This document shows positions 43,493 to 55,489 of a stretch of DNA of 64,000 nt, one piece after another (position 1 is the first letter of the stretch; every line of letters begins with the position of its first letter). The stretch spans positions 14,856,501 to 14,920,500 of the forward strand of contig NC_079886.1 in the NCBI RefSeq assembly GCF_029227915.1. The letters are read 5' to 3'. The notes beneath the pieces were generated by a model. It worked only from the letters and a program-made list of their open reading frames with translations. It did not search any database and was not told the origin of the DNA. Source of the DNA: Hydractinia symbiolongicarpus (taxonomy: Eukaryota; Cnidaria; Hydrozoa; Anthoathecata; Hydractiniidae). Position numbers and translations under genes: made by a program.

Positions 43493-44245
43493 CCCTATTC
43501 GGTCCGGGGTTTTTCGAACATACTATGACCGGGGGGGGGGGGGGGGCGGATTCCGCCCCCCCCTCAATAACTTTTCATAGGGTTGTTCAAATTGAATCAA
43601 ACTTGGCACACTTATAGTACATCATAAAAGGAACAAAATGGCGCCAAGAAAAATTTGCTTGCGTCAGCACATTTTCTGTGACGTCATCAAAAGCTTAAAA
43701 ATTGTTAAAAATGCCACTATCTGCTTAAAATATAATTACTTTTGTTCTAGAGCGAATTTTTACATTCTGTTTGAAGTTTCTGAAAGCTAAATAAAAGTTA
43801 TTTAACATATCTTCCGGTTTTTACATGGATCGGATAAAAAATTGCCAAAAAGTGCCCGAAAATCCGTTTTTTTCCGATTTTCGGGTAAAGTCCGACAAAA
43901 TCGGGAAATCGGATTAGTCACGTGTTCAAATTATTCAAAATGATTCTTCTTAATGAAACAAAGTTGTGTTGCAAGTTTCAAGTTCTAAGGATAATCCTAA
44001 CAGGAGTTATTATATTTTCTTCATTATAAGGATTTCATAGAGATTTTTAGGGGTAGTTTCGAGTAATGGCCAATATCAAAGCCTCTGAAAGGTATGGGAC
44101 CTAAAAAATTTGCATGCAGGTGTCTAATAGATAAATGTTGAAACTCAGTAAGTATCATAGCCATATAACAAAGCAATAAGGAGTTATTAAAAAAAAACCG
44201 TCAGGGGGGGCGGAATCCGCCCCCCCCCCCCCGGACCGAATAGGG
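43493..44245. mobile_element. piggyBac-type MITE, 753 bp, TTAA duplication
   Basis: TTAA at 43489-43492 and 44246-44249 flank terminal repeats CCCTATTCGGTCCGGGG and the exact inverse. CCCT termini with TTAA are classic piggyBac signatures. Each end has a G-run/C-run hairpin around GGCGGATTCCGCC (43531-43563 and 44204-44232). No transposase is encoded. Removing the MITE and one TTAA leaves the LINE reading DAFNRNLFTLGVFIDLSKAF. Confidence 0.88.
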
Positions 44246-44249
44246 TTAA

Positions 44250-45597
44250 TAGAAATCTTTTTACTCTTGGAGTGTTTATTGACCTTTCTAAAGCCTTTGA
44301 CACGGTAGATCATGAAATTCTTATTACAAAACTCGAACACTACGGTGTGAAAAATAATAATCTCAGTTGCCTTAAAGATTACTTGATAAACACAGGAAAC
44401 AATGCATACGTTACGGAACAAATACAATTGAACAAAGAACTGTCACTTGTGGGGTACCACAAGGCTCAATACTTGGGCCACTTCTATTTAAATACTATAC
44501 ATCAATAATATATATATTGTGCATTGAAACTTTTAAATTTTATATTATTCGCAGACGATACTAATATATTTTACTCACATAGGGATATCAGCATTGTTCT
44601 TGAAACAGTTAACAGAGAATTAAAGCATTTAGAAGAATAGTTTAAAAGCAAGAAAATTTCGTTAAATGTAAATAAAACAAAATATACTCCATTTCGCAAA
44701 GCTAAAGCCGACGACATACCTGTTAAGTTACTTAATTTAATTTCAAATAACATAAATATTAAAAGGCAATCATCCATGAATTTTTTAGGTGTTTTGTTAG
44801 ATAAAAATCTTACATGAAAACAACATATCCAAACTGTTGAAAGTAAAATTTCTAAAAATATCGGTTAAATTTTTAAAGTTAAATCCTTTTTAAATTTTAC
44901 CTCTTTAAAAAAACTTATATTTTTCCTATGTACATAGTTATATAACGTATTGTAACATTGTTTGGGCAAGTACAAACCAGTCTAAAATGAACAAACTTCA
45001 CATTAACAGAAATATGCTTGTCGTATAGCGTTCGGTGCAAATAGATACACACCCTCTCACTCTTTATTTAAGAAACTTGGAGTTTTAAATATCTACAAAC
45101 TTAACATCCATCAAGTAGTAGTTTTATGTTTAAGATAAAATCCATTTCATGCCTGTTAGCATTTGCTGACAAATTTACCCTTATTCAACATAAGTATGAC
45201 ACAAGGTACTCGAAAGATATCTTTGTTATATCAAAAACTACTCTGAAAGTGAGTAGCTATTCCATCAAATATAGAGGGCCACTATTGTGGAACAGAATTT
45301 TAGACAATAATTTTTAAATGAATATTAGTTTAGAACAATTTAAAAAGGTATCAAAAAGTCTCATGCTCAAAACTGACAATGATGTAGCTCAATTTTTTTA
45401 ATCGTTTATCCTAATTTAATTCAATATTTTTAAATTTTTAACACATTATAAGCTGTAAATAGCTCAACCAACGGGGCTTGATGATAAGACGGTCCACGTC
45501 TTCTACTTGCTCCGGCCAATGTATCTATAATTTTAGTAACTGATTATTTTTATTCTTTTTTAACGGTGAAATATATCTTATCTATCTATCTATTTTA
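44250..45597 (+). pseudogene. LINE fragment E: RT domain to 3' end
   Basis: GVFIDLSKAFDTVDHEIL is RT motif A. ILFADDTNIFYSHRDIS is the catalytic motif C near 44545. SLNVNKTKYT and MNFLGVLLDKNLT follow, then the maturase-like C-terminal region (FKVKSFLNFTSLKKLYFS, RIAFGANRYTHSHSLFKKLG). Stops and frameshifts are frequent. The 3' end has TATC microsatellite units near 45580, as often seen at CR1-like 3' ends. With fragments A-D this forms one element. Confidence 0.85.
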
Positions 45598-45659
45598 TCA
45601 ATAGCGACTTGCCTAAGCACCTGGAACAACTTGATTTACGTGTGGAGCCCTTTATTACG

Positions 45660-46500
45660 CAGTGAAATGTAATATTACAGGCATTAGAGGCCAGTGCACG
45701 CAGTTAGAATGTTCCTAGGTCCTGGTTCTAAGGAAGACAACTAAGTACTTCGTACTTCTTTGAAACTGGATGGAAAAATCTGATGGCCACTTCTCTGAGC
45801 GAGTGAAATCACGTGATTTTTCATATTGGGCTGTAAAATGCCATAATACAACCTTTGGACGCCTGTGCACGCAGTTAGTGTGTTCTTATAGACTAGCGCA
45901 AAGGAAAACGATTTGGGATATTGTAGTCTGTTGAAATTAGAAAGACTAGACCGATGGCAACCTGTCTGGGCGTTGGAACAACGCGATTGACGTGCAGGGC
46001 CCATATTATGCAGTGAGTGGCCATATTCCAAGCTTTGGGGGCCCGTCCACGCAGTTATCGTATTCTTAAGGACTGCCGATAAGTCCATTGAAGTTGGAAG
46101 GACTAGACCGATTGTTATCTGTCTAAATGCGTGGAACCACATGAGTTCCGTTGTTGGGCTGTAAAAGCCCATAATACAGCCTTTGGAGGCCTGTGCACAT
46201 AATTAGCGGTGTTCTAATGCCTGGCACTAAGGAAAACGACTCGGAGCAGCGTAGTCCATTGGTACTGGAAGGACTAGAGGCCGATATCTACTTGTCTAGA
46301 CGCTGAAACAACTTGATTTGCGTGTAGGACCGTCATTAGGTCGTGAAAAGCCATATTAGAGCCATTGGAGGCCTGTGCACGCGGTCAGAGTGTTCTTGGG
46401 ACCTGGGTCTGAGGGAAACAACTTGGTACGTCGTTTTCCATTGCAACCGATGGCCATCTGCCAAGCGCGTGGAACAACTTGCTTTGCGTGTAGGGCCTTC
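45660..46500. repeat. Degenerate satellite, about five units of 140-185 bp
   Basis: The landmark GGCCTGTGCACGCAGTTAG or variants recurs near 45690, 45861, 46047, 46189 and 46371. It is followed each time by TTCTWAGG..CTGG, GGAAAACGACT, GACTAGACCGAT and GGAACAACTTGAT-like words and CATAATACAGCC. Unit length varies through indels. The local GC is higher than the flanks. The ORFs in it are incidental. Confidence 0.75.
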
Positions 46501-46529
46501 GCCCTCGTTTGCGTACTTACTAAATGCAG

Positions 46530-46640
46530 TAACTACCTAAACCACCTGAAACCACTTGAAACGAGCTGAAACCACCTGTATCCCAAAAATCAGCTGAAAC
46601 CACCTAAAATTAGGCGAAACAACCTGAAACACGATATCCG
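46530..46640 (+). repeat. Short degenerate CTGAAACCAC repeat
   Basis: CTGAAACCAC, TTGAAACGAG, CTGAAACCAC, CTGAAACCAC, GCGAAACAAC and CTGAAACACG follow each other at 10-25 bp spacing. It directly follows the satellite. Confidence 0.7.
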
Positions 46641-46884
46641 GCATAGATGTGCATTCACAGCTAGGGTACCATATTTATTTTTGTTGTCTAGCACTCCATC
46701 GCAGATCTTTAATATGTAGAGTAGTAAGAATTACACGTGAGAATGTCATTAGAATAACGGCCAGTCACCATATTTGTTGTTAATCATGCGACTAGAAACT
46801 TTATGGTAATTTGTTAAACTGAAATGTTACCTAATAAATCGTATGGTATTTGCTTATTGATTATATTGACTTGAGTGATAAAGC

Positions 46885-47760
46885 ATGGCATCCACCGAAA
46901 ATTTTATTGATGTAAGGAAAGAGCTACATTCCTAACTTTTAAACCATAAGTTTTTTATCTACTTAGTTTATCTGAGCTATCTTGATTCCCTTTTTATATG
47001 TTTTAGCTTTGTGGCAGTAGCAGCTCCGAGTTGGAAGATGAGCAGGATAAACACCACCAAAGTAGTGCGCCCAAAAAAATAAAGATAGAGTAAATATTTT
47101 TGGTGGCTATTGTCATTTCAGCAGGATTTATATCTTGGAGATCTTTATAAATATCTTCCTTTTATTTGGAGGGAAATACCACCACCAGTTGATGGAGAAA
47201 ATGCCTTGGAAGAAAACGTGAAAAGGCTGATGTTAGTTTGAACGTGCTTTTTAATCCTCCAGAAGACATGGATTTAAAACATAAACCCAGTGTTATTAGA
47301 GAAGATAAAGTGTTTACTCTTGATTCCCGAATAATATCAATCGCTTCTGCTTCTTCTGATGATAATGGAGCCTACTCGGCTAGAGGCTGTGCAAAAAAAT
47401 ACTTTGTTTATTAGGATCAAACTTGCAGAACCGCCCATAAATATCAAAACTCAGGGAACTGGTACATCCTGGTGAAGGATGGTAAAACTTATTGCAAGGA
47501 ATATGTTGATGAACTAAATATTGTCGAATTAACAAGGCTTTATTAAGTCAGTAAGCATAATAAATCTTTTTCCAGAACAATAGCAACTGTACGCCGTTTA
47601 TTGAATAAAGATGTAGAGCCATATTATATGATAATATACAGGTGGGCTGAAGGTTCTGACAAAGTATTTATTTCATCAAGGCATGGAAACTCTACAAAAG
47701 CTAATAGTAGACCTGAATTTTTTGAGTTCTTCTTTTTATGGAAGTTCGTTCATAACTATT
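46885..47760 (+). pseudogene. Putative spliced N-terminal ORF upstream of the RT gene
   Basis: An ATG at 46885 starts MASTENFID, with a GTAAGG donor at 46912. A 95 bp intron ends TATATGTTTTAG at 47006. The next exon keeps the frame and encodes an acidic stretch then a nuclear-localisation-like SAPKKIKIE, followed by TAA at 47091. Coding-like sequence continues with breaks: QDLYLGDLYKYLPFIWREIP, then SVIREDKVFTLDSRIISIAS, ARGCAKKYFVY, SGNWYILVKDGKTYCKEYVD, and SKHNKSFSRTIATVRRLLNK. I do not recognise a domain. It probably belongs to the retroelement whose RT begins at 47.8 kb. Confidence 0.5.
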
Positions 47761-47767
47761 TAACTAT

Positions 47768-49570
47768 TTGATTTATGATAATATTTCGACACGTCTTGAC
47801 TGTGTCTTTTTTAAATCTAAACTGTGGCGTAACGAACTGATAACAAACAACATGACAGGTGGGGTATTGCCACTAAATAATCAGACTATCGATCTGCTAC
47901 GGATGAAACATCCCGAAGCAAAAGAGGCTGACGAAGACGCGATAATGCAAGGTACAAAAACGGTCGAGCCGATAATCTATGACGTGATAGATGAAGCCAT
48001 GGTTTTAAAAGCTGCACTATTGACGAAAGGTGGTGCAGGACCCTCTGGTATGGACGCCGATGGCTGGAGAAAGATCCTCACATCCATAATGTATGGTGAA
48101 TGTGGAAAAGATCTTCGAACTGCATTTGCAAATGTAGTCAAGAAGATGTGTATTGAAGAAGTTGATGATGGTACATTGGAAGCTTTGTTAGCGTCAAGAC
48201 TTGTACCATTAGACAAAAACCCAGGTCTAAGGCCAATTGGAGTTGGAGAAGTTTTGAGGCGAATTGCGGGGAAAATTGTTATGAGTGTTGTTAAACAAGA
48301 TGTTGTTGCTGCATCCTCTAAATCTCAAATTTGTGGACAAAAAGCAGGCAGTGAAGCAGCATTCCACGCAATGAAAGTGATGTTTGAAGATGATAACTCA
48401 GTTGCAGTTTTACTTGTAGATGCAGCGAATGCTTTTAACAGCTTGAATAGATCGGTATTACTACACAACATCGGAATTATCTGTCCTGAAATATCAACTT
48501 TTGTAAAAAATTGCTATACGCGACCAGCACGACTCTTCGTCATTGGAGATGCTGAATTGCTATCTAAAGAAGGTACAACACAAGGAGACCCTGTTGGTAT
48601 GGCGATATATGCAATAGGAATTACACCCCTTCTCAATTCTCTGGTGTATCTCATTGGTACAGATCATAACAAGACAGTGGCTTTTGCTGATGACCTCGCC
48701 GCATCCGGCAATCTTGAGTCAGTACGAAAATGGTGGGACAATCTGACGCGACTCGGTCCCAGTTTTAGATACTTCCCACAACCAGTAAAATCTTGGCTGA
48801 TCGTGAAATCAAGTAAACTTGAACAAGCCAGAAAGCAGTTCGAAGGTACATGCATTCAAATGACAGTTGAGTGTAAAAGACACCTGGGCGCTGTAATAGG
48901 AAGCGTTGAATACAAAGAGACGTATGTAAAAGCGATGGTGACCAAATGGGTCAGGGAGATCAATCTACTGTCAGACATAGCTGTAACGCAACCTCAAGCT
49001 GCATACATGTGCTTTGTAGATGGCTACAAGAACAAATTTACATACTTTCTAAGAACGATCTTTGGAATAGAAGAGTTCCTGACACCTCTCGATGAAGTTA
49101 TTCGACACAAGTTTATCCCTGCGGTAACTGGTGATCACATCGTTAGCGATAACGAAAGGAAACTTTTAGCACTCCCTCCGAGGCTTGGTGAATTGGGAAT
49201 TGTTGTGTTTTGTAAAAATGCAACGATCGAGTATGAGAACTCGAGAAACATGTCAGCCTCGCTGAGAAATCAAATTCTCATGGTGAACAATGAGGAAGGT
49301 GACAAGTCCAAACAACAAATTCAATCAGAACAACGCAGACGCTATCAACAAGATCTGGAACCATTGCGAGCTGAGATGACAGACGAGGAGAAACGAATCA
49401 ATGAATCTAATATGCGAACGGGAGTCTCAAATTGGTTGACAACGCTTCCACTTATAGATTGGGGGTACGATTTGACAAAGCAACAGTTCTGGGATGCAAT
49501 CAAAATTCGATACAACTTGCAACTGGAACGATTGCCCTCCAACTGCATATGTGGTGTTCGGTTCGATTAA
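47768..49570 (+). pseudogene. Reverse transcriptase of an RLE-type non-LTR retroelement
   Basis: The 600-codon frame is open. A likely natural N-terminal region includes TNNMTGGVLPLNNQTIDLL. RT motifs are SRLVPLDKNPGLRPIGVGEV, VAVLLVDAANAFNSLNR, LSKEGTTQGDPVGMAIYA, TVAFADDLAASG (catalytic) and KRHLGAVIGS. A long C-terminal region ends in CICGVRFD, the first half of a CCHC finger, where a one-base change breaks the frame. From memory this RT family is abundant in corals and other cnidarians. I cannot assign a clade. Confidence 0.85.
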
Positions 49571-50090
49571 GCCATGCATGGTCATGTAAAAAGGCTGGAC
49601 TAGTCACACTTCGACACAACGAGATTCGCAACATAACTGCAGACCTTCTCAAGGAAGTATGTAAACATCTTTACAGAGTAGAGCCGAGTCTTCTTGATAT
49701 CAATGGCGAAAGGTTCCTACAACGCATGGGAAACGACGGAAATGAATCAAGACTGGATGTGAGTGCAAGCAGTTTCTGGATTCCTGACCAAAGAGTATTT
49801 TTAGACATAAGGGTATTCAATGCCTACACTCAGAGGTGGAAATAAGCTGAGCCTTCCAGAAAAACGAAACAAAAAAGAAGAAGCAGTATAACGAGCGCGT
49901 ACTTCAAGTGGAGAATGGTTCCTTTACACCTCTTGTATTCGCGACAAATGGTGCGATGGGCGATGAGTGCAAGGCCTTCTTTAAACGCTTAGTCGATATG
50001 ATTGCTGAAAAACGGTCCATTCCGGTATCTTTAGCAGTTAATGTCATGCGAACAAAGATATGTTTCTTGTTGCTACGGTAGACAATTCGA
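49571..50090 (+). pseudogene. CCHC finger and restriction-like endonuclease C-terminus of the same element
   Basis: In the shifted frame HAWSCKKAGLVTLRHNEIRN completes the CCHC motif and the R-H-N segment. RLDVSASSFW and FLDIRVFNAYT provide acidic positions consistent with a PD-(D/E)XK-type nuclease. A second frame change near 49845 is followed by QYNERVLQVENGSFTPLVFA, GDECKAFFKRLVDMIAEK and VNVMRTKICF. The finger-plus-nuclease order resembles R2-like non-LTR elements. The nuclease assignment is inferred from pattern only. Confidence 0.65.
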
Positions 50091-50135
50091 TGTGTTCGGG
50101 TTCTAGATCGACGCTAAATAGGGACATTAATCTCA

Positions 50136-53100
50136 ACTAGCCGAATTCCCGTGGAAGAATCCACTGAATCTCTCATTAAACCGATGTAAGGGATACCAAA
50201 CAAAAACATACAACACAGTAATTTGAATTTTCAAAACGCACATTTCATCCTCGAACCCTGGCTCTCTGTCTCTTTTATAACGGGATGGCAAAAAGAGAAA
50301 AAAGCCCTGGGATCGAGATTGCTCACAATATGCATTATTCTATGTTTAGAACCGCTGAAACAAAACGTCTAAAAATATAAGCATGTGCAACAAAAAAAAA
50401 ATTATAAAATAAAAATGGAAAATGTCCAATAATATCAAAAGGTGTCTAACAACCGTTACGTAAAAAGCGAAATACGCTAAAACTATATACTTGCTTTGCC
50501 ATTCCAGAATTACACCAGGGGAAAAAGGGATACCAAACATTAAAAAAAAAAACATTTTTCGTAAAGTCATACAAAATCAGCTATTCAGTCCAAAGTTATA
50601 CTTAAATTATAAAAAATTAATAGTTAAAAACACATAAAAGAGAAATATAAAAACTTGAATCATTTGGTATATTGTATATCTACCGAAATATTTCAATCCA
50701 AAATATTAAATGCAGCGTTTTCGAATTTAAGAATCGAATATATTTCAAACAATCGTAACGTAACAGATGTAAACATTGATTTAAGTTTAGGTTTTAGGTT
50801 TAGTTTTTTTATAGCGACATCAACACCGAATCACACAGTCTGTAGTGTTAAAAACAGTAACAACGGAAAAATTAATTTTTACAGTTTATGTAAATTTTTT
50901 TCTAGGATATACACGCTGTTTTTATAAGAATAGTGTGTTTTAGTTTCAGCCTCGATGTTCTTAACTTTTTTGACAAATGCTATCTAAAACAACCTGAAAT
51001 ATATACTTAGAATTAGATCTCTATGTAATATTTGCATCAAAAAGGAAAAGAAAACAGGTCTTCGTCCCCTGGCGCTTCACCAATCTTTTAGTTGATCTGT
51101 TTCTTTTTCTCTGCGTTGCCTGGGAAGAAAGTGTAACGGTCCTTTAAAAAATAAACCAATAAGGTTCTCTGTTTATGCCGTATTGACCAATAGATGGCTC
51201 TGTTTTTTTCAGCAATATCTTCAGATTGAGGCGGTGAAAGCTAAGATGCACTGCTTTCCGGGGGTTAATTAACAATAACGGGCGGTGATATGCGCTAAAT
51301 TACGTAGTCAAAATTTAAAAAAAGATGATTATAAATCAAGTTACAAATTTAGTTTTAATAAAATAAAAAAGAGAGTTTCATTTTTCAAAATAATTACAAA
51401 AAAAATTAAATTTTAAAGATAGTAACCCCCTGATTTGCGTTTTTTTAACTTGGTAAATTTTAGCGTAACGCCACGTCGTAAGAAAGTGACCCGTACTTTC
51501 CGTGTCGTGGACTCATATGGTTACTCACACAAGCGTATTATTATATAGACTAGCTGTTTCCCGTGGAAGAATCCACTGTATGTCTCATGTTATTCATGTA
51601 ACATATATACGTCCATTAAAAAACAAACAGTACGGCAGTGGGAATCTTAAAATCTGCATTATTATATAAATGACCAAAAAAATGAAGATGTCCAATAACT
51701 GCAGTATGCATGTGACATTTAAAATCTAAATCTACTAAATTACTTGCTCTGACCTTCTGAAAAATGCGAAAATTATTGGGATAAAAGTTTACCAAAGCAT
51801 TTCAAAATACATCTCATAGACATACATCCCATTAAATTTAAATCACTCAAAATGTCACATACAAAAATCGCTGATCAATGTCAAACACAAATCTCTCTCA
51901 ATGTATATCTTAAAATCAGTTTATTGCAAACCCTGGCAAAGGTTGACACAAAATGTGAAAATAAACAATAAACTGTGCCTCTGACAGAATTTTTTATCTA
52001 AAGTGGAAAAAAAGGGATTGCAAGGATAAATTATAATGCAACAAAACGTTTTTTGATATATTGCATACACTAAACTTTAGACAATATGTCAAAAGTTTGT
52101 AAACCGGAGATTAATAAAAATCAGTCTTTAGCTACTTGCATGCTGTTTTACTATCAATAAAGTCTTACACAAAATTTCAAATCTCACATAGTATTCCGTC
52201 ACAAATGTTTACATAAAATATATATATAAAAAACAGCTTGTATGGTGTGAAACTAATTGGCAACAATTTTTTTTGGCTAATTAGTCAAATAAGAATTACC
52301 AAAAAAAGTTTCAGTTACAATGAGTCATGGTTAAACAACAACAATCAATCTAACAGTTCATTTTATGTCAATTTTTGCACCAAATTGGCAACACAAATTA
52401 TAAATTCTAAATAATACTAAATTCTCTTATTTTGGACCAAAAAAGTTTGATTAAAATGTAAAAGATTAAAGGTTAATAACAAAATCAAAGTTTGAAAAAT
52501 TTAATTATTTTGATATATATATTAATTGCATATGCCCACTAAAACAATATTTTAATCAAAAATGCCAAAGAAAAACAGTTTGCAACAAAAATCAGTTATT
52601 TCGATGATGCTGCATACACTCTTTCCCCACAAAAACTTCTCAAACTGTAAAAAAAAGAATGGTTGTAGGGAGTGCTTCTGATTCAACAAAAATCAGTTTT
52701 ATTGACATTTTGCATGTTGTCCTTACCCATTAAATCTTACACAAAATTTCAAAAAACTACGATTTGGAACACTTCAAATTTAAATCGAGAAGGATCAGTC
52801 ATTTCAGTATATTGCACAGAGTCCTCCCCGGTAAGAATTTATACAAAATATAGAAAAACACAGCTTGCAAGGTATAAAATCGAATTCTTCTTTTGTGTAT
52901 ATCTGGTCCTTCCTCGCAAAATTAACATAAAATGTCAAAAAGGTTCAGATATAACATCTAACACAACAAAAATCAGTTCCATCAGTATATATCATGCCAT
53001 TGTCTTCCACAAAATGTTCCCCTTAAAGTTTCACAGGCACAGCATGTAAATTAAAAACAACTAAGATCAGGTATTTTGGTCTATTTCATACCAGTCTGTC

Positions 53101-53167
53101 CCAAATAATATATACAAAATGTAAAAATTGAGTGGTAACACAGAAATTTCCAAAAGTCCATTTTTTA
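50136..53167 (+). repeat. Second HLR subfamily: two heads
   Basis: Heads at 50136 (ACTAGCCGAATTCCCGTGG) and 51549 (ACTAGCTGTTTCCCGTGG) are each followed by AAGAATCCACTG. The first copy ends CGTATTATTATATAG immediately before the second head, the same head-to-tail arrangement as the main HLR family. The bodies differ from the main family and are AT-rich. The second body (51549-53167) has repeated ACAAAAATCAGT and TTACACAAAATTTCAAA words and no credible ORF. Confidence 0.65.
50705..50930 (+). repeat. Direct repeat, copy 1 (of 53985-54200)
   Basis: Sequence from ATGCAGCGTTTTCGAATTTA to AACAGTAACAACGG recurs at 53985-54200 with scattered substitutions. The flanking CCAGAATTACACCA and TACCAAACATT words also have counterparts near 53800, so the full duplicate spans several hundred bases. 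Confidence 0.75.
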
Positions 53168-53312
53168 TATGCATCTATATTATAGTGCCCGTATACGTCT
53201 GTCTGTCTGTCACGCAAAATGGTAGCTTAGCTGCGCAATAGCGAGAAGCACGCAATGCGGTATAAAAAGGACGGGCGAACCCGTGGATTTTCCACGGGCT
53301 AACGACTATATA
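53168..53312 (-). repeat. Minimal 145 bp HLR-like element
   Basis: Read on the minus strand it has the head TATAGTCGTTAGCCCGTGG with a perfect hairpin (CCCGTGGA-TTT-TCCACGGG on plus, 53280-53298). It then has a short body and a GACAGACAGACAGACG tail ending GGCACTATAATATAGA. It keeps both ends of the HLR architecture but lacks the long body. Confidence 0.65.
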
Positions 53313-53984
53313 TATATATTGTATATTATATGCCTTCTACAACAATAAGTTAATTCAAAATGTCAAAAAGAAGAAAAAAATAGTTTACAAAGAGTATAAA
53401 ATCGAAATGAACAAAGTAGCTCTTTTGGTGTGTTAAATTAAATGTAAAATGATGGTTGTGTTTAGTATAAAATTCTAAATTAAGAAAAGTCAGTTCTTTT
53501 TTAGCATATTGATTTATGTCTTTGTCCACAAACTCTTACATGAAAATGTCAAAACCACAATTTGAAACAAATTAAAATTATATACATTTTAAGAGTAAGT
53601 AATTTCTGAACTTTTCAGAAATTCTTGCAGGAAAAGAACTTCGCAAACCCCAAAAAGAATCAGGAAAATGTTTAAAATTTTCAGGGTTAATAACGTGTGA
53701 TGGGTTTTGTGGGAATTTCACTTTCTGTATATATATTTTAATATAAAAAAAATATAAAAAATTTATAATAAATCTGCAAAAACTAAATACTTGCTCCGCC
53801 ATGCCAGAAGTACACCAATGAAAATAGTATACCAGAAATTAGGTAAAAATCGTTAAGTCACACAAAAAAGGTTATTGCAAAATTTTCACAACGTACAGTT
53901 TCTAATGCATCATATCAAATTAGCTATTTAGTCTATCGCATACAGCAACCCTCCCATTGCGCAAACGTGCCGTGCATGATAACA

Positions 53985-54200
53985 ATGCAGTGTTTTCGAA
54001 TTTAAGAATCGAATACATTTTAAACGATTGTAACGTAACAGATGTAAACATTGATTTAAGTTTGGGATTTAGGTTTAGTTTTTTTATAACGACATAAACA
54101 CTGAATTACACAGTTTGTAGTGTTAAAAACAGTAACAACGGAAAAAATACAATTACAGTTTATGTAAATTCTTCTCTATGATATGCACCGCGTATTTTAT
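53985..54200 (+). repeat. Direct repeat, copy 2
   Basis: Counterpart of 50705-50930. Starts ATGCAGTGTTTTCGAATTTA. Confidence 0.75.
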
Positions 54201-54239
54201 AAGAATTATTCCGTTTCAGCCTTTATGTTCTGAACTTTT

Positions 54240-55489
54240 TGACAAATACTATCCTCATTGTTCTGGATATATTCTTAGCATGTTCATGTCCTGAAGATAT
54301 ATAATTCCTTAATAAAATAAAACATGCTATAGCTATTGACAAATTCTTTCTATATTTAGAACAAACAATCGAGGTAGGACATTTTCTTAAGATATTCTTA
54401 ACTGACCCTGGGTATATTCTTACAAAAAAATATGTTCGGGCGTAAGACAAAACATAATTTACTTCATATTTAAGGGGAAGTTTAGCTTTGAAAGTGTATA
54501 CGGCTTAAATATCGTTATTCAACTAAATTCATTTCTCTACCAGATAATCTAAACAACACACCTGGTTTTCTTTCGCTTTCTCAGTAGGCTGCTATCTAGC
54601 GTTCTCTGGATAAAAGTCCAATAAGTTTTTTACTTCGATTACTAAACTTCGCTTCATCCCAAATGAAAACAATTTGAAAATGCATAGCTAGCTAAATTGA
54701 CTGATATATTTCCACTCAGTTCTCTTTTTGACGTTATATCATTGTACATTTTTCTTCTGTTTAACAAATATTAATTTCATTTCTTTTTAAAAATTATTTA
54801 ACAAGCATAAACTTTTAATACTAGCTCGACAACAACAGTCGCTCTACAACAGCAGTTTTTTTTTTACATTTTAGATTCGAAATATCATTCGAATCCGATT
54901 ATAAAAGGAAGCAACCTCGGTCGCAGAACACAAAAATGGAAATTATAGAAAAACAAATATAAGCTTTAATCTAACCTCATGATGACTAAACAATGTTTGA
55001 AGTAACTTTTTCCAGGATTACTTTCAAAAACAGACAACCTTCTTCTCTCCGCTTTTCTTTTTTCAGTTGATAAACAACTTGTTTCCGTTAGATACGGCGT
55101 GGACATTAATCCGGGGGTAAAATTAAATTATTATATTTATAACGACTCCGTGGGGCTTTTAAAATAAAAACAAAACAAAAAAAAAACGTTTAAAAATAAA
55201 AAAAGTAGTTTCAATTAAAAAAAAATTTTTATTTTTTTTATCTTTTCACGTATAATGTCTTAGTCACTTGTGTTTTGTATTGTAAATCCCAGGTTGGTTT
55301 ATGTTAATAAATTTGACTTTCATCTTTAAAAAAAAAAAAAAAAAAAAAAACGAACTAAAGTTATTATATTGCGTTTTTGCGTTGCAATGTTTTAGCGTTT
55401 TCTTCTTTGCTAATATGTCGCAAGTGGCTTCTACAACGAAGGCGTAACGTATGAGCCAATAGTGACCATATTTCAAAAACTATCATACT
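54240..55489. other. No gene seen
   Basis: AT-rich DNA with long A and T runs (A24 near 55330). A short open stretch near 55060-55120 encodes VRYGVDINPGV, which resembles the NPG core of 2A-like peptides. No domain accompanies it. Confidence 0.4.

Noticed and set aside
54223-54450. 75-codon minus-strand ORF
   Set aside because: No domain, and lies partly in AT-rich noncoding sequence adjoining the duplicated 53985-54200 repeat.
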